Origin: Alteromonas stellipolaris
GTDB taxonomy: Bacteria > Pseudomonadota > Gammaproteobacteria > Enterobacterales > Alteromonadaceae
DNA length: 64,000 bases
Direction: 5' to 3'
Assembly: GCF_001562115.1 (NCBI RefSeq)
Contig: NZ_CP013926.1
Span: 124,001 to 188,000 of the forward strand
The position numbers and the translations under genes are program-made. This document shows positions 18,482 to 28,352 of the stretch, one piece after another (the stretch's first letter is position 1; each line of letters starts with the position of its first letter). The notes beneath the pieces are model-generated. The model had not been told where the DNA came from. It saw only the letters and a list, made by a program, of their open reading frames with translations, and ran no database searches.

Positions 18482-20575
18482 ATGAAACTGACCACGCTCT
18501 TTGCGCTTACCCCCATCGCGCTTGCTTTTTCGATTAACGCTCAAGAAACTCAACCAGACACAGCAACTGTAGAAGAGTCTCAGGTAGAGAAAATTCACAT
18601 TGTTGGTGTACGTCAAAACCGCGTAAGTCGCGGGGCAACTGGCTTGACAATGGAGCTAAGCGAAACGCCTCAGTCAATTAGCCTTATCTCTGAAGAGTTG
18701 ATGCAGTCGTTTGGTGCCTACAATGTTAACGATGCACTTAAACTTGCGCCGGGTATTAACGTAGAAGAGTGGGAAACGAACCGAACGAACTACACCGCCC
18801 GTGGTTTTGAAATTAAAAATACGCAAATTGATGGCGTAGGTTTACCTAACGATTGGGGTATTGTAACGGGCGCACTTGAAGCTTACGGCTATGAAAAAAT
18901 TGAAGTTATTCGTGGTGCGAACGGCTTACTAACCGGTGTTGGGAATGCATCTGGTACATTAAACTATGTACGCAAGCGCCCCACCAATGAAGAAGGCGGT
19001 GAAGTCACAGTGAGCGCAGGATCGTTTGATTTTAAACGCTTGCAGGCTGATTACTCTACTTTGCTAACCGAAGATGGCCGTTGGGCTGCACGTTTTGTAG
19101 GTGCTATAGAAGATAAAGAGTCTTACTTGGATGGCCTAGAGAACGATCGCACCTTTTTATATGGCGTAGTAGATGGGCAACTTACCGATAACGCCACCAT
19201 TACCTTGGGCTACTCTTACCAAGACGCTAACACGGATGGAAACAATTGGGGCGGGTTAGTATTTAATTACACCGACGGCACACAAGCCGAGTGGGATGTT
19301 AGTGATACCACAGCGCAAGAGTGGGCAATGTGGGACACTGAAAACACCAACGCCTTCGTTGAATTCGATTATATTTTCGATAACGACTGGCAAGTAAAAG
19401 TAAGCTACAACTACCGTGGCTACGAAGAACAAGATAAGTTGTTTTACGCTTACGGTGCTATCGATAAAGACACGGGCTTAGGCTTAGTAGGCTGGCCGGG
19501 TCGTTATGATTCATACATAGACTCAAACTTAATAGAAGCGCGTACTTTTGGTACTTTCGAGCTTTTCGGTCGCCAGCATGAAGTGAATGTTGGTGTAAGC
19601 CATGCCTCAAGCAGCGACACCATGTATCAGTACGGTTTCGACTATGCCAATACGCCTGCCTACGGCGCAACCCCAGCGTTCCCGTATGCATTTGATGCCA
19701 TTGCTGAGCCTGACTGGTTTGACGCGGTACTTTATTCTGACATTGAACAAGATCTTACCCGCTACTTTGGCTCTACAAAAATTAGCCTAACCGATGAATT
19801 GTTCGTTATTGCGGGCTTCAATGCGATTGATTTTGAGCGCAGTGGTAACAATGCGGGCACCACTATCGACAACGGAGAAAGTGAAGCCAGCCCTTACATT
19901 GGGGCGACCTACGCGGTAACCGAAAACATCAATACCTATGTAAGCTATTCAGATGTGTATCAGCCGCAAGAGCAATATGATTTATCTGGCCAATACTTAG
20001 CACCCACTAAAGGTAAAAACTTTGAAGCTGGTGTTAAAGCTCAGTGGTTGGACGATACCTTAATGACCACATTTGCTTATTTCACTGCTGAACAAGACAA
20101 CTTAGCCTCTTTTGCAGGAATTAACCCTGAAAATGGTCAGTACTACTATGAAGGCGTGTCGGTTGAGTCTGAAGGTTTTGAAGTAGAAGTCGTTGGACAA
20201 ATTACCGATGCCTTACGTGTTCAAGCATCGTATACCGCAATTGATGTAGAAGATGAAGCAGGCAACGACGCAAACCTGTGGGCTCCACGTGATGTAGTGA
20301 CATTCCAATTAGGTTACGAACTGCCGGCAGTACCAGAACTAACGGTTGGTTTAGGCGGAAGATGGCAGTCTGAAATCAGCAATACTGACTACAACGTAGA
20401 GCAAGACAGCTACTTCTTAGCAAATGCCTATGCGACCTACGCGGTAACCAACGACCTTACCTTGCGTGCAAACATCAATAATATCTTTGACGAAAAATAC
20501 ATTACCAGCCTACACACCATAGGCTTTTATGGTGCACCAGTGAATGGTTCAGTGAGCCTGACTTACGCATTCTAA
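18482..20575 (+). CDS. TonB-dependent siderophore receptor
   Basis: 697 residues. The signal peptide of about 20 residues ends at SINA before QETQPD. The plug domain follows IHIVGVRQNRVSRG and has the siderophore-receptor pattern SETPQSISLISEELM and VIRGANGLLTGVGNASGTLN. The barrel ends in the canonical terminal Phe (SVSLTYAF). There is no N-terminal secretin/TonB signalling domain, so it is a plain transducer-free receptor of the FhuE/FpvA type. A strong Fur box precedes it and a strong terminator follows, so it is a single-gene iron-regulated unit. The ferric siderophore is not identifiable, and no siderophore synthesis genes are in the window, so it may take up foreign siderophores. Confidence 0.92.
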   Translation: MKLTTLFALTPIALAFSINAQETQPDTATVEESQVEKIHIVGVRQNRVSRGATGLTMELSETPQSISLISEELMQSFGAYNVNDALKLAPGINVEEWETNRTNYTARGFEIKNTQIDGVGLPNDWGIVTGALEAYGYEKIEVIRGANGLLTGVGNASGTLNYVRKRPTNEEGGEVTVSAGSFDFKRLQADYSTLLTEDGRWAARFVGAIEDKESYLDGLENDRTFLYGVVDGQLTDNATITLGYSYQDANTDGNNWGGLVFNYTDGTQAEWDVSDTTAQEWAMWDTENTNAFVEFDYIFDNDWQVKVSYNYRGYEEQDKLFYAYGAIDKDTGLGLVGWPGRYDSYIDSNLIEARTFGTFELFGRQHEVNVGVSHASSSDTMYQYGFDYANTPAYGATPAFPYAFDAIAEPDWFDAVLYSDIEQDLTRYFGSTKISLTDELFVIAGFNAIDFERSGNNAGTTIDNGESEASPYIGATYAVTENINTYVSYSDVYQPQEQYDLSGQYLAPTKGKNFEAGVKAQWLDDTLMTTFAYFTAEQDNLASFAGINPENGQYYYEGVSVESEGFEVEVVGQITDALRVQASYTAIDVEDEAGNDANLWAPRDVVTFQLGYELPAVPELTVGLGGRWQSEISNTDYNVEQDSYFLANAYATYAVTNDLTLRANINNIFDEKYITSLHTIGFYGAPVNGSVSLTYAF

Positions 20576-20595
20576 AATGTATAAAATAAGACACT

Positions 20596-20621
20596 AAAAA
20601 GCGCCCAAGGGCGCTTTTTTT
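20596..20621 (+). terminator. Rho-independent terminator after the siderophore receptor
   Basis: GCGCCC-AA-GGGCGC, flanked by A5 on the left and T7 on the right, lies about 20 bp after the receptor stop codon. The A/T flanks make it able to act in both directions, so it may also terminate the convergent LysR gene. Confidence 0.9.
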
Positions 20622-20685
20622 ATATATGTTGACCCGCCCTAAATAACGTTGGCGTTAGCATTAGCTCGATAACCCTGTGACTAAC

Positions 20686-21567
20686 TCAGAATATATCAGC
20701 GTGTTTTTGCACGGTATCGTTCAACCAATCTAAAAATACATTTACTCTGGCTAAGTGCCTTACATCGCGATGGGTTGCTAGCCAAAAGGTGCGGGTAATG
20801 TTTATTTTATCTTGCAGTACCGGTTGTAGCTCATGGGCATTTTTGGCAATAAAATGAGGCAGAATGCCTACACCCGCTTTGTTTCGTAGCATTTGAAATT
20901 GCGCATTAATACTGGTGCTTTTAAGGGCGTGAAGCGGCGAAAGTAGCGATTCTTCAATGAAGTTAAGTTGGGGTGCATAAATTAAATCGGGCACATAACT
21001 GACCAAATTGAAGGGGCTTAGCTGCTCGATAGAACTAGGGGCGCCATGCTCTGCTACCAGGTCTTCGTGCATGTACAAATTTAAACGGTAGTCGGTAAGT
21101 CTTTTAGTGTACAACAGGCCTTTCGTGGGTTTTTCTAGCAAAATGGCAATATCGGCTTCCCGTTTATTGATATTTAAAAAGCCACTGTTTGCCACTAACT
21201 CCACACAAATAGCGGGGTAGCGCTGCTTAAATTCAGCCAACGCTGGGGCCAACACCCAAGAACCAAACCCTTCAGATGCACTGACCCTCACCGTGCCGGA
21301 AAGCTCCTGACGCTCGTCGGTTAAATCATTTTTCGCTTCTAAAATGTGTCTTTCTGCATGTTCAATATAGTGCACTAAGCGCTTACCGTGATCGGTAAGT
21401 AAATAGCCTTTGTTACTTAGCTCAAACAAGTTGCAATTAAGGGCTGTCTCCAGCCTTTTTACACGGCGAATGAGCGTAGTTGCATCAAGATGTAAGTTTC
21501 TGGCAGCAATGCTAATTTTTCCATTTCTGGCAAGGCCAAGAAACAGTCTTAAGTCATCCCAATTCAC
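20686..21567 (-). CDS. LysR-family transcriptional regulator divergent from mmsAB
   Basis: 293 residues with an N-terminal HTH (MNWDDLRLFLGLARNGKISI to about 62) and a PBP2-type effector domain (about 90-285). It diverges from mmsA with 127 bp between the two start codons, the classic arrangement for a LysR activator of the adjacent operon. It is therefore the probable regulator of the valine/3-hydroxyisobutyrate genes mmsAB. A 6-4-6 dyad lies 20 bp upstream of its start. The inducer could be a pathway intermediate such as 3-hydroxyisobutyrate, but this is inference. Confidence 0.9.
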   Translation of the reverse strand: MNWDDLRLFLGLARNGKISIAARNLHLDATTLIRRVKRLETALNCNLFELSNKGYLLTDHGKRLVHYIEHAERHILEAKNDLTDERQELSGTVRVSASEGFGSWVLAPALAEFKQRYPAICVELVANSGFLNINKREADIAILLEKPTKGLLYTKRLTDYRLNLYMHEDLVAEHGAPSSIEQLSPFNLVSYVPDLIYAPQLNFIEESLLSPLHALKSTSINAQFQMLRNKAGVGILPHFIAKNAHELQPVLQDKINITRTFWLATHRDVRHLARVNVFLDWLNDTVQKHADIF

Positions 21568-21586
21568 GTGATTACCTTTTTGACTT

Positions 21587-21602
21587 GCTGCAAAAATGCA
21601 GC
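21587..21602. promoter_or_regulatory. Palindrome GCTGCA-N4-TGCAGC between LysR gene and mmsA
   Basis: A perfect 6-bp inverted repeat with a 4-nt spacer in the divergent promoter region. TTGACTTGC occurs twice nearby (overlapping this site and about 40 bp on). It is a candidate binding site for the LysR protein at 20686-21567. Confidence 0.45.
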
Positions 21603-21694
21603 ACTGTGCTGTAACTATATTGACTTGCAGTTTTTAACGCAAGGTTTCAAAATTGTAAATAATCTGTTTTATTTTTTAGTTGTCGAGGTAGGCC

Positions 21695-23194
21695 ATGAGA
21701 ACCATAACGCACTTTATTGAAGGCAAAGATTATATTGCTGAAGGCGAGCGTCACGCCGATGTATTCGCCCCTAACACGGGTAAGGTTCAAGCCCACGTTA
21801 CGCTGGCTACCGTGGAAACGGTAAACCACGCTGTTGAAGTAGCCCAAAAAGCCCAGCGCGAATGGGCCGCCACAAACCCTCAACGCCGCGCACGTGTCAT
21901 GTTTGAATTTAAACGCCTTGTTGAGCAAGACAAAGACAGGCTTGCCCAGTTGCTATCAAGCGAACACGGTAAAGTGCTATCTGATGCCCAAGGCGATATT
22001 CAACGAGGACTAGAGGTTATTGAGTTTGCGTGCGGTATTCCTCATGCGCAAAAAGGGGAGTACACCGATAGCGCAGGGCCGGGTATTGATGTGTATTCCA
22101 TGCGCCAGCCATTAGGTGTGGTTGCGGGGATAACGCCGTTTAATTTCCCAGCAATGATACCCATGTGGATGTTCGGCGTAGCCATTGCCTGCGGGAATGC
22201 CTTTATTTTAAAACCTTCAGAGCGGGATCCGTCGGTACCTGTTGAATTAGCCAAGCTCATGCTACAAGCAGGGTTGCCTAAAGGCGTATTGAACGTGGTA
22301 CATGGTGACAAAGTAGCGGTTGATGCGCTGCTTGACCATCAAGAGGTAAAAGCGGCCAGCTTTGTGGGCTCATCTGACATTGCCAATTATGTTTATGAAC
22401 GTGGTGCTCGAGCTGGCAAACGTATTCAAGCCATGGGCGGCGCCAAAAACCACGGCATTGTGATGCCAGATGCTGATTTAGATCAGGTGGTGGCTGACTT
22501 AGTGGGCGCAGCGTATGGGTCTGCGGGCGAGCGATGCATGGCATTGCCTGTGGTAGTGCCAGTAGGTGAAGGCACCGCAGAAAAGCTTATCGACAAACTT
22601 ATTCCAGCCATTAAAGCTATTAAAGTAAGCCATTCAGAAGATAAGTCGGCGCACTACGGCCCTGTGGTAACGGCTACCCATAAGTCACGTATTGAAGAAT
22701 ATATTGAACTTGCCATATCGGAAGGTGCGAATCTTATTTACGACGGCCGCACGTCGCAAATACCCGAGCACACCAATGGCTATTTCATTGGGCCCACATT
22801 GTTCGACAATGTAACGGCAGATATGCGCTCTTATCAGGAAGAAATCTTCGGGCCAGTACTACAAATTGTGCGCGCCACAGACTTTAACCATGCGGTATCG
22901 TTGGCGAGCGATCATCAATACGGTAATGGCGTGGCCATTTACACCCGAAACGGCCATGCCGCCAGAGAGTTTGCACAACGGGTGAACGTGGGCATGGTAG
23001 GTATTAATGTGCCAATTCCCGTCCCTGTTGCCTATCACACCTTCGGTGGTTGGAAGCGTTCAGCCTTTGGCGATACCAATCAGCACGGCATGGAAGGGGT
23101 GAAATTCTGGACCAAAGTGAAAACGGTTACTCAGCGGTGGCCTGATGGTTCTGATACTAACGACAATGCGTTTGTTATTCCTACTATGGAATAA
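21695..23194 (+). CDS. mmsA: Methylmalonate-semialdehyde dehydrogenase (CoA-acylating)
   Basis: 499 residues, the usual MmsA length. It converts methylmalonate semialdehyde (valine) or malonate semialdehyde to propionyl-CoA or acetyl-CoA, with NAD and CoA and loss of CO2. The CoA-acylating type is shown by MGGAKNHGIVMPDAD in place of the general-base LELGGK motif of ordinary aldehyde dehydrogenases. The active-site Cys lies in GSAGERCMALPV, and the C-terminal end VAYHTFGGWKRSAFGD is MmsA-typical. GAGG 6 nt upstream supports the ATG. It forms an operon with mmsB, 33 bp downstream, and is divergent from a LysR gene. A second, clearly related MmsA lies at 59692 in the beta-alanine cluster. Confidence 0.96.
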   Translation: MRTITHFIEGKDYIAEGERHADVFAPNTGKVQAHVTLATVETVNHAVEVAQKAQREWAATNPQRRARVMFEFKRLVEQDKDRLAQLLSSEHGKVLSDAQGDIQRGLEVIEFACGIPHAQKGEYTDSAGPGIDVYSMRQPLGVVAGITPFNFPAMIPMWMFGVAIACGNAFILKPSERDPSVPVELAKLMLQAGLPKGVLNVVHGDKVAVDALLDHQEVKAASFVGSSDIANYVYERGARAGKRIQAMGGAKNHGIVMPDADLDQVVADLVGAAYGSAGERCMALPVVVPVGEGTAEKLIDKLIPAIKAIKVSHSEDKSAHYGPVVTATHKSRIEEYIELAISEGANLIYDGRTSQIPEHTNGYFIGPTLFDNVTADMRSYQEEIFGPVLQIVRATDFNHAVSLASDHQYGNGVAIYTRNGHAAREFAQRVNVGMVGINVPIPVPVAYHTFGGWKRSAFGDTNQHGMEGVKFWTKVKTVTQRWPDGSDTNDNAFVIPTME

Positions 23195-23227
23195 GCTGTG
23201 TCCATCGACATAAATCTGGAGTGAATA

Positions 23228-24109
23228 ATGACTAAAAATATTGCGTTTATTGGCCTAGGCAATATGGGCTCGGGCATGGCTAAAAACCTAGTGAAAAATG
23301 GGTTCAGCGTATTGGCGTTTGATTTAAGCAATGAAGCTATGGTCATGGCAAAAGAGAATGGCTGCGAATTAGCTGAATCTGCCAAGCAAGCCGTAGAACG
23401 CTGTGATGCGGTGGTGACAATGTTACCTGCAGGCAAGCACGTTAAGAGTATATACGAAGGCACTGTGTTGCCTAACGCAAAAACCGGTACTTTGATATTA
23501 GATTGCTCGACCATAGATGTGGCGACTGCCAAGGACGTGGGTGGCATGGCAAAAGCGCAGGGCTTGCTTATGGTAGACGCGCCAGTGTCTGGAGGCACTA
23601 AAGCTGCTGGCGACGGCACTCTTACTTTTATGGTGGGTGGCGAAAGCGCGGCCTTCGAACAGGCAGAAAAAGTGCTTTCAGCCATGGGTAAGAAAATTAT
23701 TCATGCGGGGGAGTGTGGGGCAGGACAATCTGCGAAAATTTGCAATAATATGCTGCTAGGTGCCAGCATGATTGCAACCTGTGAAGCATTTCAGCTAGCA
23801 GAAAAGCTAAATTTAGATCCGCAGGTGTTTTTCGATATTGCGTCGAATGCGTCGGGTCAAACATGGTCGATGACCAGCTACTGCCCAGTAAAAGGGGTAG
23901 GGCCAGTTAGCCCTGCAGATAATGATTTTGCCGGTGGTTTTGCCGCCGCGCTTATGTTGAAAGACTTAACCTTAGCCATGCAGGGCGCTGAGTCTGTGGG
24001 AGCAAAAGTGCCTATGGGAGAAAGAGCCGCCGAGTTGTATCGTGACTATTGTGAAAAAGCGCAAGAAAACGGTGGGCTGGATTTTTCTTCTATTATCAAA
24101 ACCCTTTAG
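23228..24109 (+). CDS. mmsB: 3-hydroxyisobutyrate dehydrogenase
   Basis: 293 residues. It oxidises 3-hydroxyisobutyrate to methylmalonate semialdehyde with NAD, the step before MmsA in valine breakdown. The Rossmann loop is FIGLGNMGSGMAKN (7-20), the substrate loop is DAPVSGGTKAAGDGTLTFMV (117-136), and the catalytic lysine is K170 in GQSAKICNNML. CTGGAG precedes the ATG by about 8 nt. It directly follows mmsA, which secures the assignment over other beta-hydroxyacid dehydrogenases. Confidence 0.95.
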   Translation: MTKNIAFIGLGNMGSGMAKNLVKNGFSVLAFDLSNEAMVMAKENGCELAESAKQAVERCDAVVTMLPAGKHVKSIYEGTVLPNAKTGTLILDCSTIDVATAKDVGGMAKAQGLLMVDAPVSGGTKAAGDGTLTFMVGGESAAFEQAEKVLSAMGKKIIHAGECGAGQSAKICNNMLLGASMIATCEAFQLAEKLNLDPQVFFDIASNASGQTWSMTSYCPVKGVGPVSPADNDFAGGFAAALMLKDLTLAMQGAESVGAKVPMGERAAELYRDYCEKAQENGGLDFSSIIKTL

Positions 24110-24480
24110 CCCAACGCCTTAAATCAAGGGTTTTAGCTAAAAAGCTTTGTTTAAAACTAAGTTATTCAAGGTGTAAAAATGTGAGGCTGACTCTCATTTT
24201 TGCACCGTTCTCAGGTTCTATAATCTCTTACTTTCCATACAGCTACCCTCACTCACGCTTGTGAACAATGCCAGTGTTAAAAACGCCAACCTACTACTCG
24301 ATCAACACTGACTTTTGTTGATTTAGAACAAAGATGCTTCTTTCCCAATAGGTAAAATGAGTAGTTCATCTAGTAAGCCAAATAATTGATTAAATCACGG
24401 GGGCAGCTTATGCGTTCCCCACACCGTGAAACTACTCGCGCTTTTCAGGCAGCGAGATTCATTACACAGGAAGCGTTGCC
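24110..24480. other. 371-bp intergenic region between mmsB and the export operon
   Basis: It holds a long hairpin at 24170-24206 (listed separately) and a spaced inverted repeat CAGTGTT/AACACTG (24272-24278 and 24304-24310). AGGAAG at 24468-24473 is the ribosome site for the next gene. No ORF or known RNA family was recognised. Confidence 0.5.
24170..24206. terminator. Long imperfect hairpin after mmsB
   Basis: GGTGTAAAAATG pairs with a right arm ending TTTTTGCACC (one G-U pair), and the inner TGAG/CTCA extends it with a small bulge. It lies about 60 bp after the mmsB stop codon. A typical T-run after the stem is missing, so it could be a processing hairpin rather than a true terminator. Confidence 0.4.
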
Positions 24481-25545
24481 GTGAAGACAGTGAAGAAGAC
24501 CCCCTTCGTTTTAGTTTTTTTGTTGATTGTATTGTTAGTGCTTGGCTATAACGCCCTCTTCGGTGGTGCAGAGCAAGAAGATGTGGTGTCGAGTAATGGT
24601 CGAATTGAAGCGATTGAAATTGGTATTGCTGCTAAGGTAGCGGGAAGAGTGGAAGCCATTTATGTGGATGAAGGTGAGCAAGTAGAGGCAGGAATGCTAG
24701 TTGCTAAGCTCGATACCACGACTATTCAAGGGCAACTTCGTCAAGCCAATGCACAGCGCGTGCAGGCGCAAAGTGCAGTAGCCGCAGCGCACATGGCCAT
24801 TGCACAGCGTGAAAGTGAAAAAGTCGCGCTAGAAGCAGCGTTACTTCAAACCGAAGCCGAGTTAAAAGCGGCAGAAGCCCACGCTAAACGCACCGATGAG
24901 CTTTCAAAAACTGGCGCTGTGTCGAAACAATTGGCGGAAGATAACCAAACTACGGTAGAAAGTGCAAAGGCGGCAGTAAATGCCGCGGCGGCCAGGCTTG
25001 CAGCGGCAGACGCCACTATTGAAGCCTCTAAATCTCAGCATTTATCAGCCCAAGCGGCGGTAACGGCAAGCGATGCTACCATCGCGCAAATTGAATCTGA
25101 AATAGACGATATGTTATTAAAAGCGCCGCGCAACGGGCGTATTCAATACCGTGTTGTGCAACCTGGTGAAGTAGTGGCCGCGGGTGGACGTGTGCTAAGC
25201 CTTGTAGATTTAACCAATGTTTATATGACATTTTACTTGCCTGCTACTCAAGTAGGGCGACTTTCTATTGGCTCTGAAGCACGTATTGTTTTAGATGCCG
25301 CATCTGATATTTCTATTCCTGCCAGTATTTCTTACGTGGCAGATGTCGCGCAGTTTACGCCCCGTTCAGTGGAAACCGAAAGTGAGCGAGAAAAGTTAAT
25401 GTTCCGAGTAAAAGCGCAAATTCCTAAAGACTTACTACAAAAACATATCGAAAAGGTAAAAACAGGCTTGCCTGGCGTGGTATGGGTTAAGCTTGATGAT
25501 AACGCCACGTGGCCAAGTGATGTGCCTGAGTTGGTTGCGCTATGA
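24481..25545 (+). CDS. yhiI: HlyD-family membrane fusion protein (YhiI type) of an ABC exporter
   Basis: 354 residues, GTG start with AGGAAG 7 nt upstream. An N-terminal membrane anchor (about 8-27, [18 protein letters not shown]) is followed by the biotinyl-lipoyl half ([17 protein letters not shown]), a long alanine-rich alpha-helical hairpin (about 80-200), the second lipoyl half ([19 protein letters not shown]) and a beta-barrel. It is the periplasmic adaptor linking an inner-membrane exporter to an outer-membrane channel. Length and gene order match yhiI-rbbA-yhhJ of E. coli. It overlaps the ATPase gene by 4 nt (ATGA), indicating translational coupling. No TolC-like gene is adjacent. Confidence 0.9.
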   Translation: MKTVKKTPFVLVFLLIVLLVLGYNALFGGAEQEDVVSSNGRIEAIEIGIAAKVAGRVEAIYVDEGEQVEAGMLVAKLDTTTIQGQLRQANAQRVQAQSAVAAAHMAIAQRESEKVALEAALLQTEAELKAAEAHAKRTDELSKTGAVSKQLAEDNQTTVESAKAAVNAAAARLAAADATIEASKSQHLSAQAAVTASDATIAQIESEIDDMLLKAPRNGRIQYRVVQPGEVVAAGGRVLSLVDLTNVYMTFYLPATQVGRLSIGSEARIVLDAASDISIPASISYVADVAQFTPRSVETESEREKLMFRVKAQIPKDLLQKHIEKVKTGLPGVVWVKLDDNATWPSDVPELVAL

Positions 25546-28349
25546 CAGACGTCATTACCTGTGAAGGTCTGACGGTTCATTACAAATCAACTACCGCTAT
25601 CGCAGATATATCACTTCGAATTCCCCGTGGTGCAACAGTTGGTTTTATTGGGCCTGATGGCGTAGGTAAATCTACTCTTTTATCGTTAATTGCGGGCGAG
25701 CGTATATTGCAGCAAGGTACGCTTAATGTGCTGAATGGCGATATGCGTGAGCGGGCTCACCGAGAAGCCATTTGTGCGGATATTGCTTATATGCCTCAGG
25801 GCTTGGGCAAGAATCTATACCCTACTTTGTCGGTGGAAGAAAACTTACAGTTTTTCGCCAAGCTATTTGGGCATGGGCGCAGCGAGCGCCGCAAACGTAT
25901 CGATAATTTAACTAAGCGTACTGGGCTGTTTCCTTTTTTATCTCGCCCTGCGGGCAAGCTATCTGGGGGCATGAAGCAAAAGTTGGGCTTATGCTGTGCC
26001 CTTATTCACGACCCTAAATTACTGATTTTAGATGAGCCTACTACCGGCGTAGACCCCTTAGCGCGCAGCCAATTTTGGCGTTTAATTGCAGATATTCGAA
26101 AAGGTGGGGCTGATAGAGAGCAATCTGATTTAACCGTGCTGGTTGCTACTGCGTATATGGATGAAGCGCAGCAATTTGAACACCTCATCGCCATGAATGA
26201 TGGTCAGGTACTCGCGATAGGTACGCCGCAAGAGCTGCTGGCGAAAACTCAAACCGACAATCTAGAGTCGGCATTTATTGCGTTGCTGCCCGAATCGATA
26301 AGACGCAAACACCTGCCCGTTGTTATTACCCCCATAGATGAAAGTGCTCACGCGCCTATTGCCATAGAGGCGAAAAGTCTCACCATGAAGTTTGGTGATT
26401 TTACTGCGGTTGATAACGTCAGTTTCTCTATTCGAAAAGGCGAGATATTTGGCTTTTTGGGTTCGAATGGTTGCGGTAAATCTACCACCATGAAAATGCT
26501 GACTGGCCTTCTGCCACAAACTTCTGGCGAAGCATGGATGTTAGGCAGTGTATTAGATCCGAACGACATTGCCACGCGATACCGTGTGGGCTATATGTCG
26601 CAAAGCTTTTCCTTGTATACCGAGCTTACCGTTGAACAAAATTTGGTACTACACGCGCGGCTATTTACACAGGCTAATACTCAAGATAACAAGCAGCGTG
26701 AGGCTCGCGTACAAGAGATGCTTGAGCGCTTTTCACTAAGTCATCACAAAGATGCGTTGCCCGCATCGTTACCGTTAGGGTTGCGTCAACGGTTGTCGTT
26801 GGCGGTGGCCATGGTACACAAACCTGAAGTACTGATTCTAGATGAACCCACATCGGGGGTAGACCCCATCGCGAGGGATAATTTCTGGCGTTTGCTCATC
26901 ACCTTGGCCAGAGAAGATGGTGTGACTATCTTTATTTCCACACACTTTATGAACGAAGCGGCAAGATGCGATCGCATTTCGCTTATGCACGCTGGCAAAG
27001 TGCTAGTAACTGATTCACCTGAGGCTATTGTGGCCCGTAAGCAAGCTGCTAGCTTGGAAGAAGCGTTTATCGACTATTTAGAAGCCGCGCAGCCAAGTAA
27101 AGACATTGCCCAAAGTGAAGAGGCTAGCTTAAAGAAAGGTGTTTCTGCAGCGAGACAAGAAGCCAGTCCAGAAAAAGAAAATACCAGCGCAGTGCCTGCG
27201 GCTACGAAACAAAAAAGCCGCTATAAACAGTCGCTACAACGTTTAATGAGTTACGCCACTCGAGAGACGTTGGAGCTAATGCGAGATCCTATCCGGCTAA
27301 CTATGGCATTTTTAGGCTCTATCGTGTTGATGATGGTGATTGGCTACGGTATTACCATGGATGTAGAAGACCTTCAGTACGCGGTGTTTGACCGCGATAG
27401 GTCTGCTATTAGTGAGCAATACACCAATAGCCTTGCGGGTTCACGGTATTTTGTTACCCAGCCTGATATCACCAGCTATGAAGATATGGATAGGCGAATG
27501 AAAAGTGGCGAGCTGTCACTTGCCATTGAGATACCGCCTGATTTCGGTCAAAAGCTACACAAAGGTGAAAATGTACAAATTGCCGCGTGGATAGATGGCT
27601 CTATGCCTTCTAGAGCAGAGACCATTGAAGGCTATGTTGAAGGTATCCACTTAACCTGGTTGTTAGAACAAGCCTCTCAAATGAGCACTACCACTTCTAC
27701 CTCGCTTATCGATGTGCAGTCTCGCTATTTGTATAACCCTGATATTAAAAGCCTGGTGGCCATTGTACCTGCGGTTATTCCAATGTTATTGCTGATGATC
27801 CCGGCATTACTTACGTCATTAGCCGTGGTACGAGAAAAAGAACTCGGCTCAATTATTAATTTGTATGTCACCCCAGTATCAAAGCTTGAATTTTTGCTTG
27901 GCAAACAAGTGCCCTATATTCTCACTTCATTTGTAAGCTTCATTTTATTGGTGCTTATGGCGGTGTACTTTTTCAATGTACCCCTAAAAGGCGATGTATT
28001 CGCGTTTGCCATAATCGCGTTACTGTTTGTAACCTTTTCTACCAGTTTTGGCTTGTTGGCGTCAGTTTTTACCAATAGCCAAATTGCCGCCATACTGCTT
28101 ACTACCATAGGCACCATGGTGCCAGCGGTTCAATTTGCGGGCATGATCACGCCGGTTTCAGCACTAGAGGGCGCAGGAAAAATTATTGGTGAGATGCATC
28201 CCATTAGTTACTTTTTATTAGCCAGTCGAGGCATTTTCAGTAAAGGGTTGGGCTTTGGTACATTAGATTTTGCGGTGTATGCCATCGCTATCAGCATTCC
28301 TATTACCCTGTGGTTGTCAGTGGTGCTACTTAAGAAACAGGAACGCTAA
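25542..28349 (+). CDS. rbbA: RbbA-type ABC transporter: two fused ATPase domains plus ABC-2 permease
   Basis: 935 residues, slightly longer than E. coli RbbA/YhiH (911). The first ATPase domain has GPDGVGKST at 37-45, [11 protein letters not shown] and [12 protein letters not shown]. The second has GSNGCGKST near 308-316, the variant signature [12 protein letters not shown] and [13 protein letters not shown] charged linker (about 515-560) leads to an ABC-2 permease domain (about 570-935) with roughly six membrane segments and [17 protein letters not shown]. RbbA was first described as a ribosome-bound ATPase, but the fused permease and the neighbouring membrane fusion protein and YhhJ-like permease point to an exporter. 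It starts inside the yhiI stop codon; yhhJ begins 3 bp after its own stop. The exported substrate is unknown. Confidence 0.93.
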   Translation: MTDVITCEGLTVHYKSTTAIADISLRIPRGATVGFIGPDGVGKSTLLSLIAGERILQQGTLNVLNGDMRERAHREAICADIAYMPQGLGKNLYPTLSVEENLQFFAKLFGHGRSERRKRIDNLTKRTGLFPFLSRPAGKLSGGMKQKLGLCCALIHDPKLLILDEPTTGVDPLARSQFWRLIADIRKGGADREQSDLTVLVATAYMDEAQQFEHLIAMNDGQVLAIGTPQELLAKTQTDNLESAFIALLPESIRRKHLPVVITPIDESAHAPIAIEAKSLTMKFGDFTAVDNVSFSIRKGEIFGFLGSNGCGKSTTMKMLTGLLPQTSGEAWMLGSVLDPNDIATRYRVGYMSQSFSLYTELTVEQNLVLHARLFTQANTQDNKQREARVQEMLERFSLSHHKDALPASLPLGLRQRLSLAVAMVHKPEVLILDEPTSGVDPIARDNFWRLLITLAREDGVTIFISTHFMNEAARCDRISLMHAGKVLVTDSPEAIVARKQAASLEEAFIDYLEAAQPSKDIAQSEEASLKKGVSAARQEASPEKENTSAVPAATKQKSRYKQSLQRLMSYATRETLELMRDPIRLTMAFLGSIVLMMVIGYGITMDVEDLQYAVFDRDRSAISEQYTNSLAGSRYFVTQPDITSYEDMDRRMKSGELSLAIEIPPDFGQKLHKGENVQIAAWIDGSMPSRAETIEGYVEGIHLTWLLEQASQMSTTTSTSLIDVQSRYLYNPDIKSLVAIVPAVIPMLLLMIPALLTSLAVVREKELGSIINLYVTPVSKLEFLLGKQVPYILTSFVSFILLVLMAVYFFNVPLKGDVFAFAIIALLFVTFSTSFGLLASVFTNSQIAAILLTTIGTMVPAVQFAGMITPVSALEGAGKIIGEMHPISYFLLASRGIFSKGLGFGTLDFAVYAIAISIPITLWLSVVLLKKQER

Positions 28350-28352
28350 GTC

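Noticed and set aside
23131..23685. 184-codon minus-strand frame opposite mmsA/mmsB
   Set aside because: Antisense shadow of mmsB, without ribosome site or recognisable motif.
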